A stretch of 6,595 bases of DNA from an uncultured Verrucomicrobiales bacterium (GTDB lineage Bacteria; Verrucomicrobiota; Verrucomicrobiae; Limisphaerales; CANJSG01): positions 1 through 6,595 of the forward strand of contig CAMLMI010000270.1 of NCBI GenBank assembly GCA_946480965.1, given 5' to 3'. The notes below the pieces were generated by a model. It had not been told where the DNA came from and ran no database searches. It saw nothing but the letters and a program-made list of their open reading frames with translations. This document shows positions 1 through 6,595 of this stretch, piece by piece. Numbering within the stretch: the stretch's first letter is position 1; each line of letters begins with the position of its first letter. Made by a program: the position numbers and the translations under genes.

Positions 1-784
1 CCTCCTCGGTTTCACCGCGCAGCATCGTCGTCTGGTTGGCCACGCCGATGGCCTTGAGATGGAGGTCGGGATCGAAGCCCTCGGAATACGCGCCCTCGAA
101 CTTCTTCAGGAACTCCTCCCGGTTGCCGCCCTCGACGATGTAGCGGCAGACGTAGTCGGTCTCCTCCAAATTATAGACCACGAGGTAGTGGCTGTTCCCG
201 GCGGTGGCTTGGGAGCTGGTCGCCTTGGTCTCCTCGTGCCAGGCCTTGCCGTGGATGATGCTGGTGACCTTCTCCTGGGAATACTCGCGCACCCGGCGCC
301 AGACGCGCATCACGTCGCCGCAGGTGGTGTCCACGATCTCGCAGCCCTTGGACTGGAGCTTGATGCGGGTGGCGACCTCGGTGCCGAAGGCGGGGATGAT
401 GACCACGTCGCCGGGCTTCACGATCTCCAGATCGGCATCCGTGGGTTTGCTGGCGATGCTCCGGATGCCCATGTTGCGGATCTGGTCGTTGACCTCCGGG
501 TTGTGGATGATCTCGCCGAGGAGATGGATGGGATGCGGCTCGGGGAAGACCTTGCGCGCGGCGTAGGCGAGGTCGATGGCGCGCTCGACGCCGTAGCAAA
601 AGCCGAACTCCTTGGCCAAGCGGATGGTGACCTTGCCGGTAGCGGTGAGCTTGGAGCCGTTGGCGCGGATGCGGTCCACCAGTTCGCTGCGGTAGTGGGA
701 CAACACCTGGGCCTGCACGACCTGCATCACGTCGGGCCGGCGGAGATTGATCTTTTTGGGCGCGGTAGGCGCAGCCGATGACAT
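1..784 (-). CDS. ispH: 4-hydroxy-3-methylbut-2-enyl diphosphate reductase (IspH/LytB), plant/cyanobacterial type, 3' end off the window
   Basis: IspH is a cytosolic [4Fe-4S] enzyme that reductively dehydrates HMBPP to IPP and DMAPP, the last step of the MEP isoprenoid pathway. The ATG at 784 opens a frame that stays open to base 1, giving 261 codons of a protein that should reach about 400 residues. Visible motifs are EFGFCYGVERAID with cluster ligand Cys63, GEIIHNPEVND with His94, VDTTCGDVMRVW with second ligand Cys155, and HGKAWHEETKAT with His183 and Glu185 at the position of the E. coli His-Pro-Glu active-site motif. The third cluster cysteine lies beyond the edge. The HGKxxHEET, YVCRYI and IGVANQTTMLRGETEE blocks and an N-terminal extension of about 50 residues match the plant/cyanobacterial form, not the short E. 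coli form. No good Shine-Dalgarno precedes the ATG, so the start is likely but not proven. The gene follows a 228-base gap containing inverted repeats and probably has its own promoter. Confidence 0.95.
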   Translation of the reverse strand, partial: MSSAAPTAPKKINLRRPDVMQVVQAQVLSHYRSELVDRIRANGSKLTATGKVTIRLAKEFGFCYGVERAIDLAYAARKVFPEPHPIHLLGEIIHNPEVNDQIRNMGIRSIASKPTDADLEIVKPGDVVIIPAFGTEVATRIKLQSKGCEIVDTTCGDVMRVWRRVREYSQEKVTSIIHGKAWHEETKATSSQATAGNSHYLVVYNLEETDYVCRYIVEGGNREEFLKKFEGAYSEGFDPDLHLKAIGVANQTTMLRGETEE

Positions 785-848
785 ACGGGAAAACCCTAAC
801 AGCCGAACCCGGTGCGTCCACGCCGAAGTTTCCCGGCGGCCACGCGAC

Positions 849-861
849 GGTTCGAAGAACC
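849..861. repeat. Short inverted repeat upstream of ispH
   Basis: GGTTC, a GAA spacer and GAACC form a perfect 5-base inverted repeat, 65 bases upstream of the ispH start. It could be a small operator or a weak hairpin in the leader. It is short enough to arise by chance in this base composition, so I assign no function. Confidence 0.3.
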
Positions 862-887
862 CTCTTGGATTTGCGGGCACCTCCTGA

Positions 888-990
888 AACCCACCCCTGA
901 GCCCCTCCGAGGAGGGGAACCGGGAACGCGTGTCAGGCGGTCGAACGGTGTCCTGCCTTATCCCCTCCTTGGAGGGGGTAGGGGTGGGTT
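888..990. repeat. Inverted pair of REP-like palindromic repeats (BIME-like)
   Basis: Two copies of one motif lie head to head. The left copy (888-918) reads AACCCACCCCT, three bases, then CCCCTCC-GA-GGAGGGG-A. The right copy (990 back to 961, read on the minus strand) gives AACCCACCCCT, two bases, then CCCCTCC-AA-GGAGGGG-A. Each copy therefore contains its own 7-base palindrome (902-917 and 962-977). The two copies can also pair with each other over about 28 bases across a 42-base spacer. The motif style is that of intergenic REP elements found dispersed in many bacterial genomes. The pair sits 22 bases past the stop of the receiver-kinase gene and about 100 bases before ispH. It could end or protect the upstream transcript, but no T-run follows the hairpin on the minus strand, so it is not a classical intrinsic terminator. 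Confidence 0.85.
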
Positions 991-1012
991 CCGCAGCCCC
1001 GCCGGAGCCGAA

Positions 1013-2287
1013 TCAACCCACCGCCACCGGCCGCGCCTTCGCGGTGAACCGGGCCACTGCGCCCCGGTTCACTTCGCCGGTCAGTTCCAATTCACCGCCG
1101 AGCGCGCGGGCCAAGAGGCCGACCAGCGGCAGGCCCAGCCCAATCCCCGTGTTCGAGCGGTTCATCGCGCCGTCCACCTGGGCGAAGGAGATCTTGATCC
1201 ATTCCTTCTGCTCAGGGCTCAGGCCAATGCCCGTGTCCTCGACCCGGAACTCCAGGCCTTCGCGCCACGTCCCGGCGCGGAGCGTGACCGAACCCTGCGG
1301 GGTGAACTTCACCGCGTTGTCCACCAGCGGGGCCAGGGTCTTGCGGATCAGCGTCGCCGGTCCGTGCCAGCAGTTCACCGGCAGCGGTCCGGGAGCGACG
1401 CGGAGGTCGAGCCCCTTGGCCTTCGCGGCCGGGGACTTCTCCCGCAGGACGTCGTCGAGCAGGGCCAGCGGATCGAACTCGGTCTCCTCCACCTTCAGCT
1501 CGCCGGTCTCGCTGCGGTTGAAGTCCAGCACCTGCGACACGAGCCGCAGGAGCCCCTGCGTGCATTCGCCCGCGCCGGTGACGAACTCGCGCTGCTCCTC
1601 GTCCAGCGGCGTGTCCTTCAGCAGCTCGATGATGCCGTAGATGCCGTTGATCGGCGTGAGCAGCTCGTGGCTCACGTTGGAGAGGAACTCGCTCTTCACC
1701 TGGTTCGAGCGCACCAGCTCGTGGGTGCGCGCGCGGATCAGCCCTTCCAGCGCCTCGGTGCGCGAGTCCGCCAGGCGCGCCAGGTTCCACTTCTCCGTCA
1801 AGGCGTGCGCCATCTGGACCACCTCGATCTTGTCGAAGGGTTTCTTCAGCACCAGCCAACGGTCGCGGGTGCCCAGGGCCCGCTGGATCTCGTCCCAGCT
1901 CCGGTCCGAGTAGGCCGTGCAGATGACCATCTCCATCTGCGGATCGGCCTCCCACAGCTTTTGGATCGTGGTCATGCCGTCCCAGCCGGGCGGCATCCGC
2001 ATGTCCACGAAGGCCATCGCGAAGGGCCGCTTCGCCTGGAGCGCGGCGCGGACCTTTTCCAGCGCCTCCTCGCCCTGGTGCGCGGAGGCGATCTCGAACT
2101 CCATCGTCGGGAGGTCGGCCATCGGTGCGTGGGCCGCGTCGTCGCCGAACAGCGCGGCGGCGGCGGCGTCCAGCTCCGAAGCGGTGTTGGTGCCGGGGAG
2201 CAGGATCTTGCGGAAGTCCTCGTGGATCGCCGGATTGTCGTCGATGACGAGGATGCGGCGGTTCATGGCGGGGGCGGACGGGTTCAT
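1013..2287 (-). CDS. Receiver-histidine kinase (N-terminal REC, HisKA, HATPase), soluble
   Basis: This is a 424-residue cytoplasmic signalling protein with no membrane segment or signal peptide. Residues 10-165 form a receiver domain: acidic pair Asp16-Asp17, phosphoacceptor Asp95 in [12 protein letters not shown], Thr124 and Lys149 in LKKPF. An Ala/Asp-rich insert (about 36-62) separates alpha1 from beta2, and MPPGWDG replaces the usual MPGMDG. HisKA follows with phosphoacceptor His207 in [16 protein letters not shown], where Leu replaces the usual Arg after HEL. The ATPase domain shows the N box [10 protein letters not shown] (Asn324), the G1 box DTGIG (351-355) and the G2 box [10 protein letters not shown] (380-389). 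The ATG at 2287 overlaps the upstream kinase stop as ATGA, and neither this ATG nor the alternative at 2266 (Met8, [10 protein letters not shown]) has a clear Shine-Dalgarno. I chose 2287 because translational coupling explains initiation. The protein probably receives a phosphoryl group on Asp95 from the upstream kinase. It has no DNA-binding or other output domain, so its own partner must be encoded elsewhere. Confidence 0.92.
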   Translation of the reverse strand: MNPSAPAMNRRILVIDDNPAIHEDFRKILLPGTNTASELDAAAAALFGDDAAHAPMADLPTMEFEIASAHQGEEALEKVRAALQAKRPFAMAFVDMRMPPGWDGMTTIQKLWEADPQMEMVICTAYSDRSWDEIQRALGTRDRWLVLKKPFDKIEVVQMAHALTEKWNLARLADSRTEALEGLIRARTHELVRSNQVKSEFLSNVSHELLTPINGIYGIIELLKDTPLDEEQREFVTGAGECTQGLLRLVSQVLDFNRSETGELKVEETEFDPLALLDDVLREKSPAAKAKGLDLRVAPGPLPVNCWHGPATLIRKTLAPLVDNAVKFTPQGSVTLRAGTWREGLEFRVEDTGIGLSPEQKEWIKISFAQVDGAMNRSNTGIGLGLPLVGLLARALGGELELTGEVNRGAVARFTAKARPVAVG

Positions 2288-4278
2288 GCGGCGGGAACGG
2301 ATGGGGATGCCACGGGCAGCTCGAGGGTGAAGACGGCCCCCTGCCCGGGGCCGTCGCTGTGGACGCGCAGGTCGCCCTTCATCTCGCGGGCGGCCAGGAC
2401 GCTGGTGTGGAGGCCGAAACCGTGGCCTTCCTTCTTCGTGGTGAAACCGTGCTGGAAGATCTTCGCGAGGTTCTCCGCCGAGATGCCCACGCCGTTGTCG
2501 GCGACCTCGATGCCCACGCGGTCGCCGTCCAGGCGGCGGATCGAAACGCGGATGCGCTTGTCCGGCCGCTCCACCGCGAGCGTCGCCTGCTTGGCGTTGC
2601 GGACGATGTTCACCAGCACCTGGAGCACGCGGTGGCGGTCGGCCACGATGTCCGGCACCGGCGCGTAGTCGCGCACCACCTCGATGTGGTGGCGGTTCAG
2701 CCCGGCTTCGGCCAGCTTGAGGGCGTCGTCCATCAGACCCGCGGCGGACAAGGGCTCGGCCATGCCGAAGACCTTCGCGTAGCCCTGCTGCATGGCGACG
2801 ATCTGTTTGATGTGCTCGACGTTCGTCGCGAGCGTGTCCATCTCGCCGCGCAGCACCAGGTTCTCCTCTTCCAAATGGTCGGAGAGCTGGCCCAGGAAGG
2901 ACGGCAACACCCGCGCCTTTGGGTCGTCGGAGAAGAACCTCGGCAGATCGCCCGCGTGGCTCTTCAGCAGATCGGCCGAGCGGCGCAGGTGCGGCAGGCG
3001 GGACTTGGTCAGGCGCTCCTTTACCTCGCTGGCGGCGATGTTCACGCTGTTCAGCACGTTGCCGACGTTGTGCAGCACGCCGGTCGCGACCTCCGCCATG
3101 CCGGCCTCGCGGGAGGCGCGGATGAGCTGGTCGTTCAGTTCGCGCAGCTTGCGGTCGGCCTCGTGGCGGTGGGAAATGTCCTCGACCGTGCCCTCGCAGC
3201 AGACCACCTGGCCGGTGGCCGCGTCGCGGATCAGGCGCGCGTTCTGCACCACATGGATGATCGATCCGTCGCGGCGCTTCAGGCGGGACTCGAATCCGCG
3301 CACGTGCCCGTCCTCGGTCATCCTCTGCCAGAACCGCTGCCGGTCCCCCGGATCGGCCCACACGTCGGTGGCCAGGTTCAGGCGGCGCGTTTCCTCCTCG
3401 CCCGTCTGGCCCAGCATCGCGACCAGGTGCGGGTTCACCACGAGGATCTCGCCCGAGGGCGTGGTCTGGAAGATGCCGATGGGCGCGTTGTTCACCAGGT
3501 TCCGGTGCCGCTCCTCGCTCAGCCGCAGATCCTCTTCGGCGCGGCGGCGCTCGGCGATCTGCGATTCCAGGTCGCGCGTCCGTTCCCGCACGCGGTTCTC
3601 CAGATCGGCCATGAGCGCTTGGCGCTCGTGCTGGTGCTCGCAGATCTCGCGCATCTCGCGCCGCGACATGACGCAGGCCCGGATCAGCACGATGTCCTCG
3701 AAGACCACCCACGCCGCGTGTTCCACCGTGCGCCAGACCGAGGCGTAGGCCACGCCATAGACCGACTCCGGAAACCACAGCCCGCGCAGCAGGTGGTCCA
3801 CCGCCACCACCGCCGTGGCCGTCGGGATGATCCGCCAGTCGCGGTAGAGAACGAGGAAGGCGAGCGAGCCGAAGACATGGAAATGCGTCTCGATCCGGCC
3901 GCCGCTCAAATGGATCAGCAGGCTGGAGAAGCCCAGCTGCGCCGCCGCCACCACATGGCGCGTCAGCACCTCGCCGGGCATCCGCCAGATCAGCAGCAGC
4001 GGAAACGCGCACAGCCCCGTCCCCAGCGTCAGCGCCGCGACCAGATGCGGATGCACCGTGCTCGAAGCGCCGGACCATGCGCGGGGCGAAACCCACAGCG
4101 CGAACGCGATGGCCAGCAGCCATTGCACCGCCAGCAGCACGGCGAAGAGCCGGTCGGCCCGGCGTGCGACCCGGTGCTCGAACGCGCGGAACAGCTCCTC
4201 GGCCGAAGTCCCGGTGATAGCCTGCGTCCCGTTCCGGTCCCAGAACGCGGCGTGCTGGCTGGATGGCGCGGAGCTCAT
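2284..4278 (-). CDS. Membrane-bound PAS sensor histidine kinase with 'LHNVGN' phosphoacceptor motif
   Basis: This is a 664-residue inner-membrane sensor kinase. About six hydrophobic segments (roughly 44-63, 78-98, 107-124, 133-146, 150-168, 187-203) form an N-terminal sensor region. It contains a His-rich conserved-looking stretch: His123, Glu130, His132, His134 ([12 protein letters not shown]), then Asp161-His162. A coiled-coil linker (about 205-257) leads into a PAS domain (about 255-370; [20 protein letters not shown], ending GTVEDIS). The dimerisation region carries phosphoacceptor His403 in [15 protein letters not shown], a variant of the usual H-E/D box. The ATPase domain shows the N box NIVRNAKQA (Asn561), the G1 box DNGVG (594-598), the F box FQHGFTTK (608-615) and the G2 box GHGFGLH (618-624). 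Start (ATG 4278) and stop both lie in 4-base ATGA overlaps with the neighbouring genes, so translation is likely coupled along the trio. The ligand is unknown. The PAS domain shows no obvious haem- or flavin-specific motif that I can identify by eye. Confidence 0.93.
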   Translation of the reverse strand: MSSAPSSQHAAFWDRNGTQAITGTSAEELFRAFEHRVARRADRLFAVLLAVQWLLAIAFALWVSPRAWSGASSTVHPHLVAALTLGTGLCAFPLLLIWRMPGEVLTRHVVAAAQLGFSSLLIHLSGGRIETHFHVFGSLAFLVLYRDWRIIPTATAVVAVDHLLRGLWFPESVYGVAYASVWRTVEHAAWVVFEDIVLIRACVMSRREMREICEHQHERQALMADLENRVRERTRDLESQIAERRRAEEDLRLSEERHRNLVNNAPIGIFQTTPSGEILVVNPHLVAMLGQTGEEETRRLNLATDVWADPGDRQRFWQRMTEDGHVRGFESRLKRRDGSIIHVVQNARLIRDAATGQVVCCEGTVEDISHRHEADRKLRELNDQLIRASREAGMAEVATGVLHNVGNVLNSVNIAASEVKERLTKSRLPHLRRSADLLKSHAGDLPRFFSDDPKARVLPSFLGQLSDHLEEENLVLRGEMDTLATNVEHIKQIVAMQQGYAKVFGMAEPLSAAGLMDDALKLAEAGLNRHHIEVVRDYAPVPDIVADRHRVLQVLVNIVRNAKQATLAVERPDKRIRVSIRRLDGDRVGIEVADNGVGISAENLAKIFQHGFTTKKEGHGFGLHTSVLAAREMKGDLRVHSDGPGQGAVFTLELPVASPSVPAA

Positions 4279-4886
4279 GGCCGGGAAGGGTTCTCCGCAT
4301 CCTGGATGGCGCAGCCGAACACCGGGGCAGCGGTGGCCGCCCGGGACCGGTCTTTGCCGGCGAGGAAATCCCGCAGCGTCCCCTGGCCGGCGGTCTCGCC
4401 GCGATGCCCCCGCCCCGGCGTCACCCCACCGGAAAAGACGAGCCGGTCCGCGGAGTCATACACCAGCACATGGCCCGAGGTGCGGGCCCCGAGCCGTTCC
4501 GCCAAACGCCCGTCGGGATCGGCCACGATGCGGGGATGGAACCGCGCCAAGGGGCCCGGTGCCTTGGGCTCCGGCCAATCCTGGGCGCCCTGCTCGGGCA
4601 CGAAATCCAGCACCGCCAGATCGAACGCCTCGGGCGTCCAGCCCAGCAGATCGGCCAGCTCGTCCGCCGTGGCCGAGGAGCACGAGCAACGCGGATGCAG
4701 CGCCACGAGCACGAGGGCCCGGCCCGGTGCGCGCCAAGGGCGCAGCTCCGCCAGCAGAACATCGGAAGCCGCGCCCGCCGCGCCCGGTTTCTGGGAAAAG
4801 GCCAGCAACTGGTGGTATCCCGCCACCAGGCCGGCTACCCACAGCAATCCGGCCGCCACATACGTCGCCCGTTTCAGACCAAACAT
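4275..4886 (-). CDS. Membrane-anchored thioredoxin-like protein with CxC motif (RedB-like)
   Basis: This is a 203-residue protein with one N-terminal hydrophobic segment (about 8-30), probably a membrane anchor with the rest outside the cytoplasm. A thioredoxin-like fold is suggested by a hydrophobic strand followed by a cysteine motif at a helix start, [19 protein letters not shown], with Cys67 and Cys69. Later come the strand-like [11 protein letters not shown] (116-126) and [19 protein letters not shown] (139-157), where a redox protein would have its beta hairpin. A third cysteine, Cys192, sits in the C-terminal APVFGCAI. The spacing is CxC, not the thioredoxin CxxC. Proteins of this style are sometimes labelled RedB, but I cannot confirm that from the sequence alone. 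The stop overlaps the membrane kinase start as ATGA, making it the first gene of the signalling trio. No clear Shine-Dalgarno precedes ATG 4886. Its likely role is redox sensing or thiol chemistry feeding the kinase; an alternative is a peroxiredoxin-like or metal-binding periplasmic protein. Confidence 0.8.
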   Translation of the reverse strand: MFGLKRATYVAAGLLWVAGLVAGYHQLLAFSQKPGAAGAASDVLLAELRPWRAPGRALVLVALHPRCSCSSATADELADLLGWTPEAFDLAVLDFVPEQGAQDWPEPKAPGPLARFHPRIVADPDGRLAERLGARTSGHVLVYDSADRLVFSGGVTPGRGHRGETAGQGTLRDFLAGKDRSRAATAAPVFGCAIQDAENPSRP

Positions 4887-5002
4887 CGTAGCAGTTCATC
4901 GGACCGATCCGCTCGCCGCCTGAGACGATTTTGTCCTGGTCGCGGAAAAAGAGAGCCGACGCCGCGAGGATTCCGGACCGCTTGGCGGAGACCACGCCGG
5001 GA
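4887..5002. other. Intergenic gap before the signalling trio
   Basis: These 116 bases separate the cyclase-like gene from the CxC-protein gene. I see no convincing -35/-10 pair and no intrinsic terminator: one weak hairpin (CCGC-CAA-GCGG on the minus strand) has no T-run after it. A perfect 5-base inverted repeat, ATCGG-A-CCGAT, lies at 4898-4908, 12 to 22 bases upstream of the trio start. The gap is the most likely place for a trio promoter, but read-through from the upstream pair is also possible. Confidence 0.4.
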
Positions 5003-5533
5003 CTACAGATCCAGTCCAATCACCTGCCCCGCCTCCGTCCGCGTCAGCGCAGCCAGCATCTCCTCGAACCGGGGAAACACGAAGCTGTAGAGGCACACGC
5101 CGGTTTCGCTGCCGAACAAGCCCACCTGCGCCGTCCCGTTTCCGTGGACCAGCTTGAGCCGCCTGTTGCCCAAACCCGCCAGCTCCGCCACCAACCGCCG
5201 CAGGGCTTCGGGATCGAACGAGGCTTGGTTCTCACGGAACGCTCCAAGGCTCATCACCACCAGCGGCCCGGTGATGCTCCAAACCATCGCATCGTGCCGG
5301 GATGCGACCTCCACGACCGACCGAATGCCAACGGCGATCTCCCCAACTTCGGCGCCTTCGATCCACGCCAGGACGATGCCGAGATGAGCCGGTCTCGGTT
5401 CCGCGATTTTGAGGGGAGCTTTGTCCAGAACCGCTTCCGCCGCCTCGGGTGAAACGATCTTCGAGAAGATCGCTCGCACCCTTTGCTTCTCGTCGGTGGG
5501 CCTTCCCGCCTTTTTGCGAAGAAAGCCAAGCAT
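5003..5533 (-). CDS. Unknown protein; probable degenerate class III nucleotide-cyclase-like domain
   Basis: This is a 176-residue soluble protein with no signal peptide or membrane segment. I do not recognise it as a named family. Its layout recalls a class III adenylate/guanylate cyclase domain: a lead-in IFSKIVSPEAAEAVL (22-36) like the 'YVSPEVAEEIL' entry of such proteins, a strand LGIVLAWIEG (51-60) where active enzymes have a metal-binding Asp, and GPLVVMSLGAF (89-99) where they have 'GDAVMAVFGAP'. The later stretch VHGNGTAQVGLFGSE (129-143) resembles the 'HTGPVVVGNVGS' hairpin. The metal-binding Asp residues are replaced (Trp57, Pro90), so it should not make cyclic nucleotides. It could be a binding or scaffold domain. 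The ATG at 5533 shares its G with no other codon but overlaps the upstream TGA by one base (TGATG). A GGAGG lies just upstream, so the start is well supported. The fold assignment is an inference. Confidence 0.75.
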   Translation of the reverse strand: MLGFLRKKAGRPTDEKQRVRAIFSKIVSPEAAEAVLDKAPLKIAEPRPAHLGIVLAWIEGAEVGEIAVGIRSVVEVASRHDAMVWSITGPLVVMSLGAFRENQASFDPEALRRLVAELAGLGNRRLKLVHGNGTAQVGLFGSETGVCLYSFVFPRFEEMLAALTRTEAGQVIGLDL

Positions 5534-6546
5534 CAGGCCTCCACCGGCTCCGTCCGCTTCGCCGCCAAGTGCTCCGCCAGGCTCGTGGCCGAAACCGCCA
5601 ACCCTTCGGCCGCGATGGCGGAGAGGATGCGCTCCTCGTTCATGATGAAACGGTCGCGCTTGTAGAGCAGGTAGTTCTCCCGTTCGCCATCCGGCGTGAG
5701 GTTGATCGTGCAGAGGTTCGCGCCCGTGGCGAGGCCGCGCCGGTAGCCCGCGCCGGGTTCGGCGATGTTCAACGCGCTCACCGCCGGAATCACCCAGTCG
5801 GGCCGCATCAGGCGCATCGCCGCCATGCCGTTCAGCGCCCAGTCCACGCCCGCCGCCGTTGCACCGGAAAGAGGCGTGGCTTCGCCGGGCACGAACGGGC
5901 TCACGCTGCATCCGCTCAACGGCAACGAGTCCGCCAAGCGCAGATTCTCCAGCATGTCCTCAGCGCTCTGGCCCGGCAGCCCGGCGATGAAGCCGGAGCT
6001 GACGTTCCAGCCCAGGCTGGCCAGCAGCCGGATGTGCTCCAGCCGCTCCGGCTGCGTGCCCGGCGCGAAGTGCGCGCGGTAGGCCTCGGGCGAGGCGATC
6101 TCGAACTTGATGATGTAGATCGACGCTCCGGCCTCGGCCAAGGCGCGGTAGAGATCGGCGTTCAAGGTGCCGAGGCAGACGCTCAACCCGAGCGAGGTTT
6201 CGCGCCGCAGCGTCTTCAACAGGGGCAGGATGACTTCCTCGACCGCGCGGGGATCTTCGCCGGTCTGGATGTTGAGATCCGTCATGCTGGCCGGGCGATG
6301 GTTGAGGATCAGCTCGGCGATGGGCTCGGCTTCGGCGCGGTAGCGGGCGAGGGCGCGGTTGTCGCGGCGCATCCCGCAGTAGGCGCAGTTCTCGCGGCAG
6401 TAATTGGAGACCTCCACCACACCACGAACGAAGGCGCGCCGACCGAAGACCCGGTCCCGCACCGCCGCCGCGCGCGCGTGCAGCTCGCGCTGGCGGTCGC
6501 CGGTGGCGGCCACGTCGGCCAGGGTGGGGACAAAACGCTCGGTCAT
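5533..6546 (-). CDS. Radical SAM enzyme, HydE/BioB/PylB-like
   Basis: This is a 337-residue cytosolic radical SAM protein. Cys50, Cys54 and Cys57 in VVEVSNYCRENCAYCGMRRDN form the CX3CX2C site that binds the [4Fe-4S] cluster used to cleave S-adenosylmethionine. Further family blocks are LNIQTGEDPRAVEE (like HydE 'LQSGED'), YIIKFEIASPEAYRAHF (like 'RHETA'), SSGFIAGLPGQS, SVSPFVPGEATPL, and a C-terminal TGANLCTINLTP segment as in the biotin/thiamin-synthesis-associated domain. This pattern is nearest to HydE (hydrogenase cofactor maturation) and PylB. The BioB-specific [2Fe-2S] cysteines and the C-terminal second cluster site of some HydE proteins are not evident. No hydrogenase, HydF or HydG gene is in view, so the substrate is unknown. 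I chose ATG 6546 (MTERFVPTL). An in-frame TTG at 6582 would add 12 Pro-rich residues but has no better ribosome site. The next gene overlaps its stop by one base. Confidence 0.88.
   Translation of the reverse strand: MTERFVPTLADVAATGDRQRELHARAAAVRDRVFGRRAFVRGVVEVSNYCRENCAYCGMRRDNRALARYRAEAEPIAELILNHRPASMTDLNIQTGEDPRAVEEVILPLLKTLRRETSLGLSVCLGTLNADLYRALAEAGASIYIIKFEIASPEAYRAHFAPGTQPERLEHIRLLASLGWNVSSGFIAGLPGQSAEDMLENLRLADSLPLSGCSVSPFVPGEATPLSGATAAGVDWALNGMAAMRLMRPDWVIPAVSALNIAEPGAGYRRGLATGANLCTINLTPDGERENYLLYKRDRFIMNEERILSAIAAEGLAVSATSLAEHLAAKRTEPVEA
5538..5542 (-). promoter_or_regulatory. Shine-Dalgarno site for the cyclase-like gene
   Basis: GGAGG on the minus strand lies four bases before the ATG at 5533, inside the last codons of the radical SAM gene. 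It fixes the start of the 176-residue protein and, with the TGATG overlap, shows that the two genes are read from one message. It is the only strong ribosome site I can see at a gene start in this window. Confidence 0.65.
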
Positions 6547-6595
6547 CGCGCCCAATCTGCCGGGCGGCGCAGGGCAGGGCAAACCTTGGGTGAAG

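Noticed and set aside
171..821. 216-residue minus-strand frame over ispH
   Set aside because: It is in a different frame from ispH, whose catalytic motifs are unmistakable, and its composition is Arg/His/Pro-rich.
878..886. AGGAGGT on the minus strand as a Shine-Dalgarno for a small gene
   Set aside because: No ATG, GTG or TTG lies at a suitable distance with an open frame behind it. It borders the palindromic repeat.
812..2668. 618-residue open frame on the plus strand
   Set aside because: It lies opposite the receiver-kinase and part of the membrane kinase, which show full family motifs. Its translation is rich in Arg, His, Ala and Leu with no recognisable domain, as expected of a shadow frame in GC-rich DNA.
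2288..4300. Extension of the receiver-kinase frame upstream to give a 1095-residue protein
   Set aside because: The extra 670 residues are out of frame with the true membrane kinase and show only Arg/Pro/Gly-rich shadow sequence. Domain content begins at Met1/Met8 of the 424-residue protein.
2359..4923. 854-residue open frame on the plus strand
   Set aside because: It is antisense to the membrane kinase and the CxC-protein gene; its low-complexity His/Val/Asp/Arg composition has no domain signature.
4887..5002. Intrinsic terminator or promoter in the gap before the trio
   Set aside because: The only hairpin has a 4-base stem with no T-run after it, and no -35/-10 or sigma-54 box is convincing.
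6547..6582. TTG start at 6582 for the radical SAM gene
   Set aside because: It adds a Pro/Gly-rich stretch of 12 residues without a convincing ribosome site; ATG 6546 fits the usual family N-terminus better.

Overview
The window is GC-rich and tightly packed. It carries six genes, all on the minus strand, so transcription runs from high to low coordinates. The plant/cyanobacterial-type IspH, the membrane histidine kinase with an 'LHNVGN' phosphoacceptor box and the receiver-kinase with an 'MPPGWDG' signature together suggest a bacterium of the PVC group, perhaps Verrucomicrobiota. This is an inference from protein style; no taxonomic marker gene is present.

Right part (6546 to 5003): a HydE/BioB-like radical SAM enzyme is followed, with a 1-base TGATG overlap, by a 176-residue protein. 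I read the latter as a degenerate class III nucleotide-cyclase-like domain that has lost its catalytic acids. A 116-base gap (4887-5002) follows.

Middle part (4886 to 1013): three genes are joined by two ATGA overlaps. In order they encode a membrane-anchored thioredoxin-like protein with a CxC motif, a multi-pass membrane PAS histidine kinase, and a soluble receiver-histidine kinase. The arrangement points to one signalling unit. The CxC protein could set or report a redox state, the membrane kinase could sense it, and the receiver-kinase could take the phosphoryl group and pass it on. No DNA-binding or other output domain is encoded here.

Left part (1012 to 1): a 228-base gap holds a striking pair of inverted palindromic repeats (888-990). 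After it comes the first 261 codons of ispH, the last enzyme of the MEP isoprenoid pathway, which runs off the left edge. Long plus-strand reading frames opposite all these genes are GC-driven shadows. I see no tRNA, rRNA, CRISPR array, insertion sequence or phage gene.
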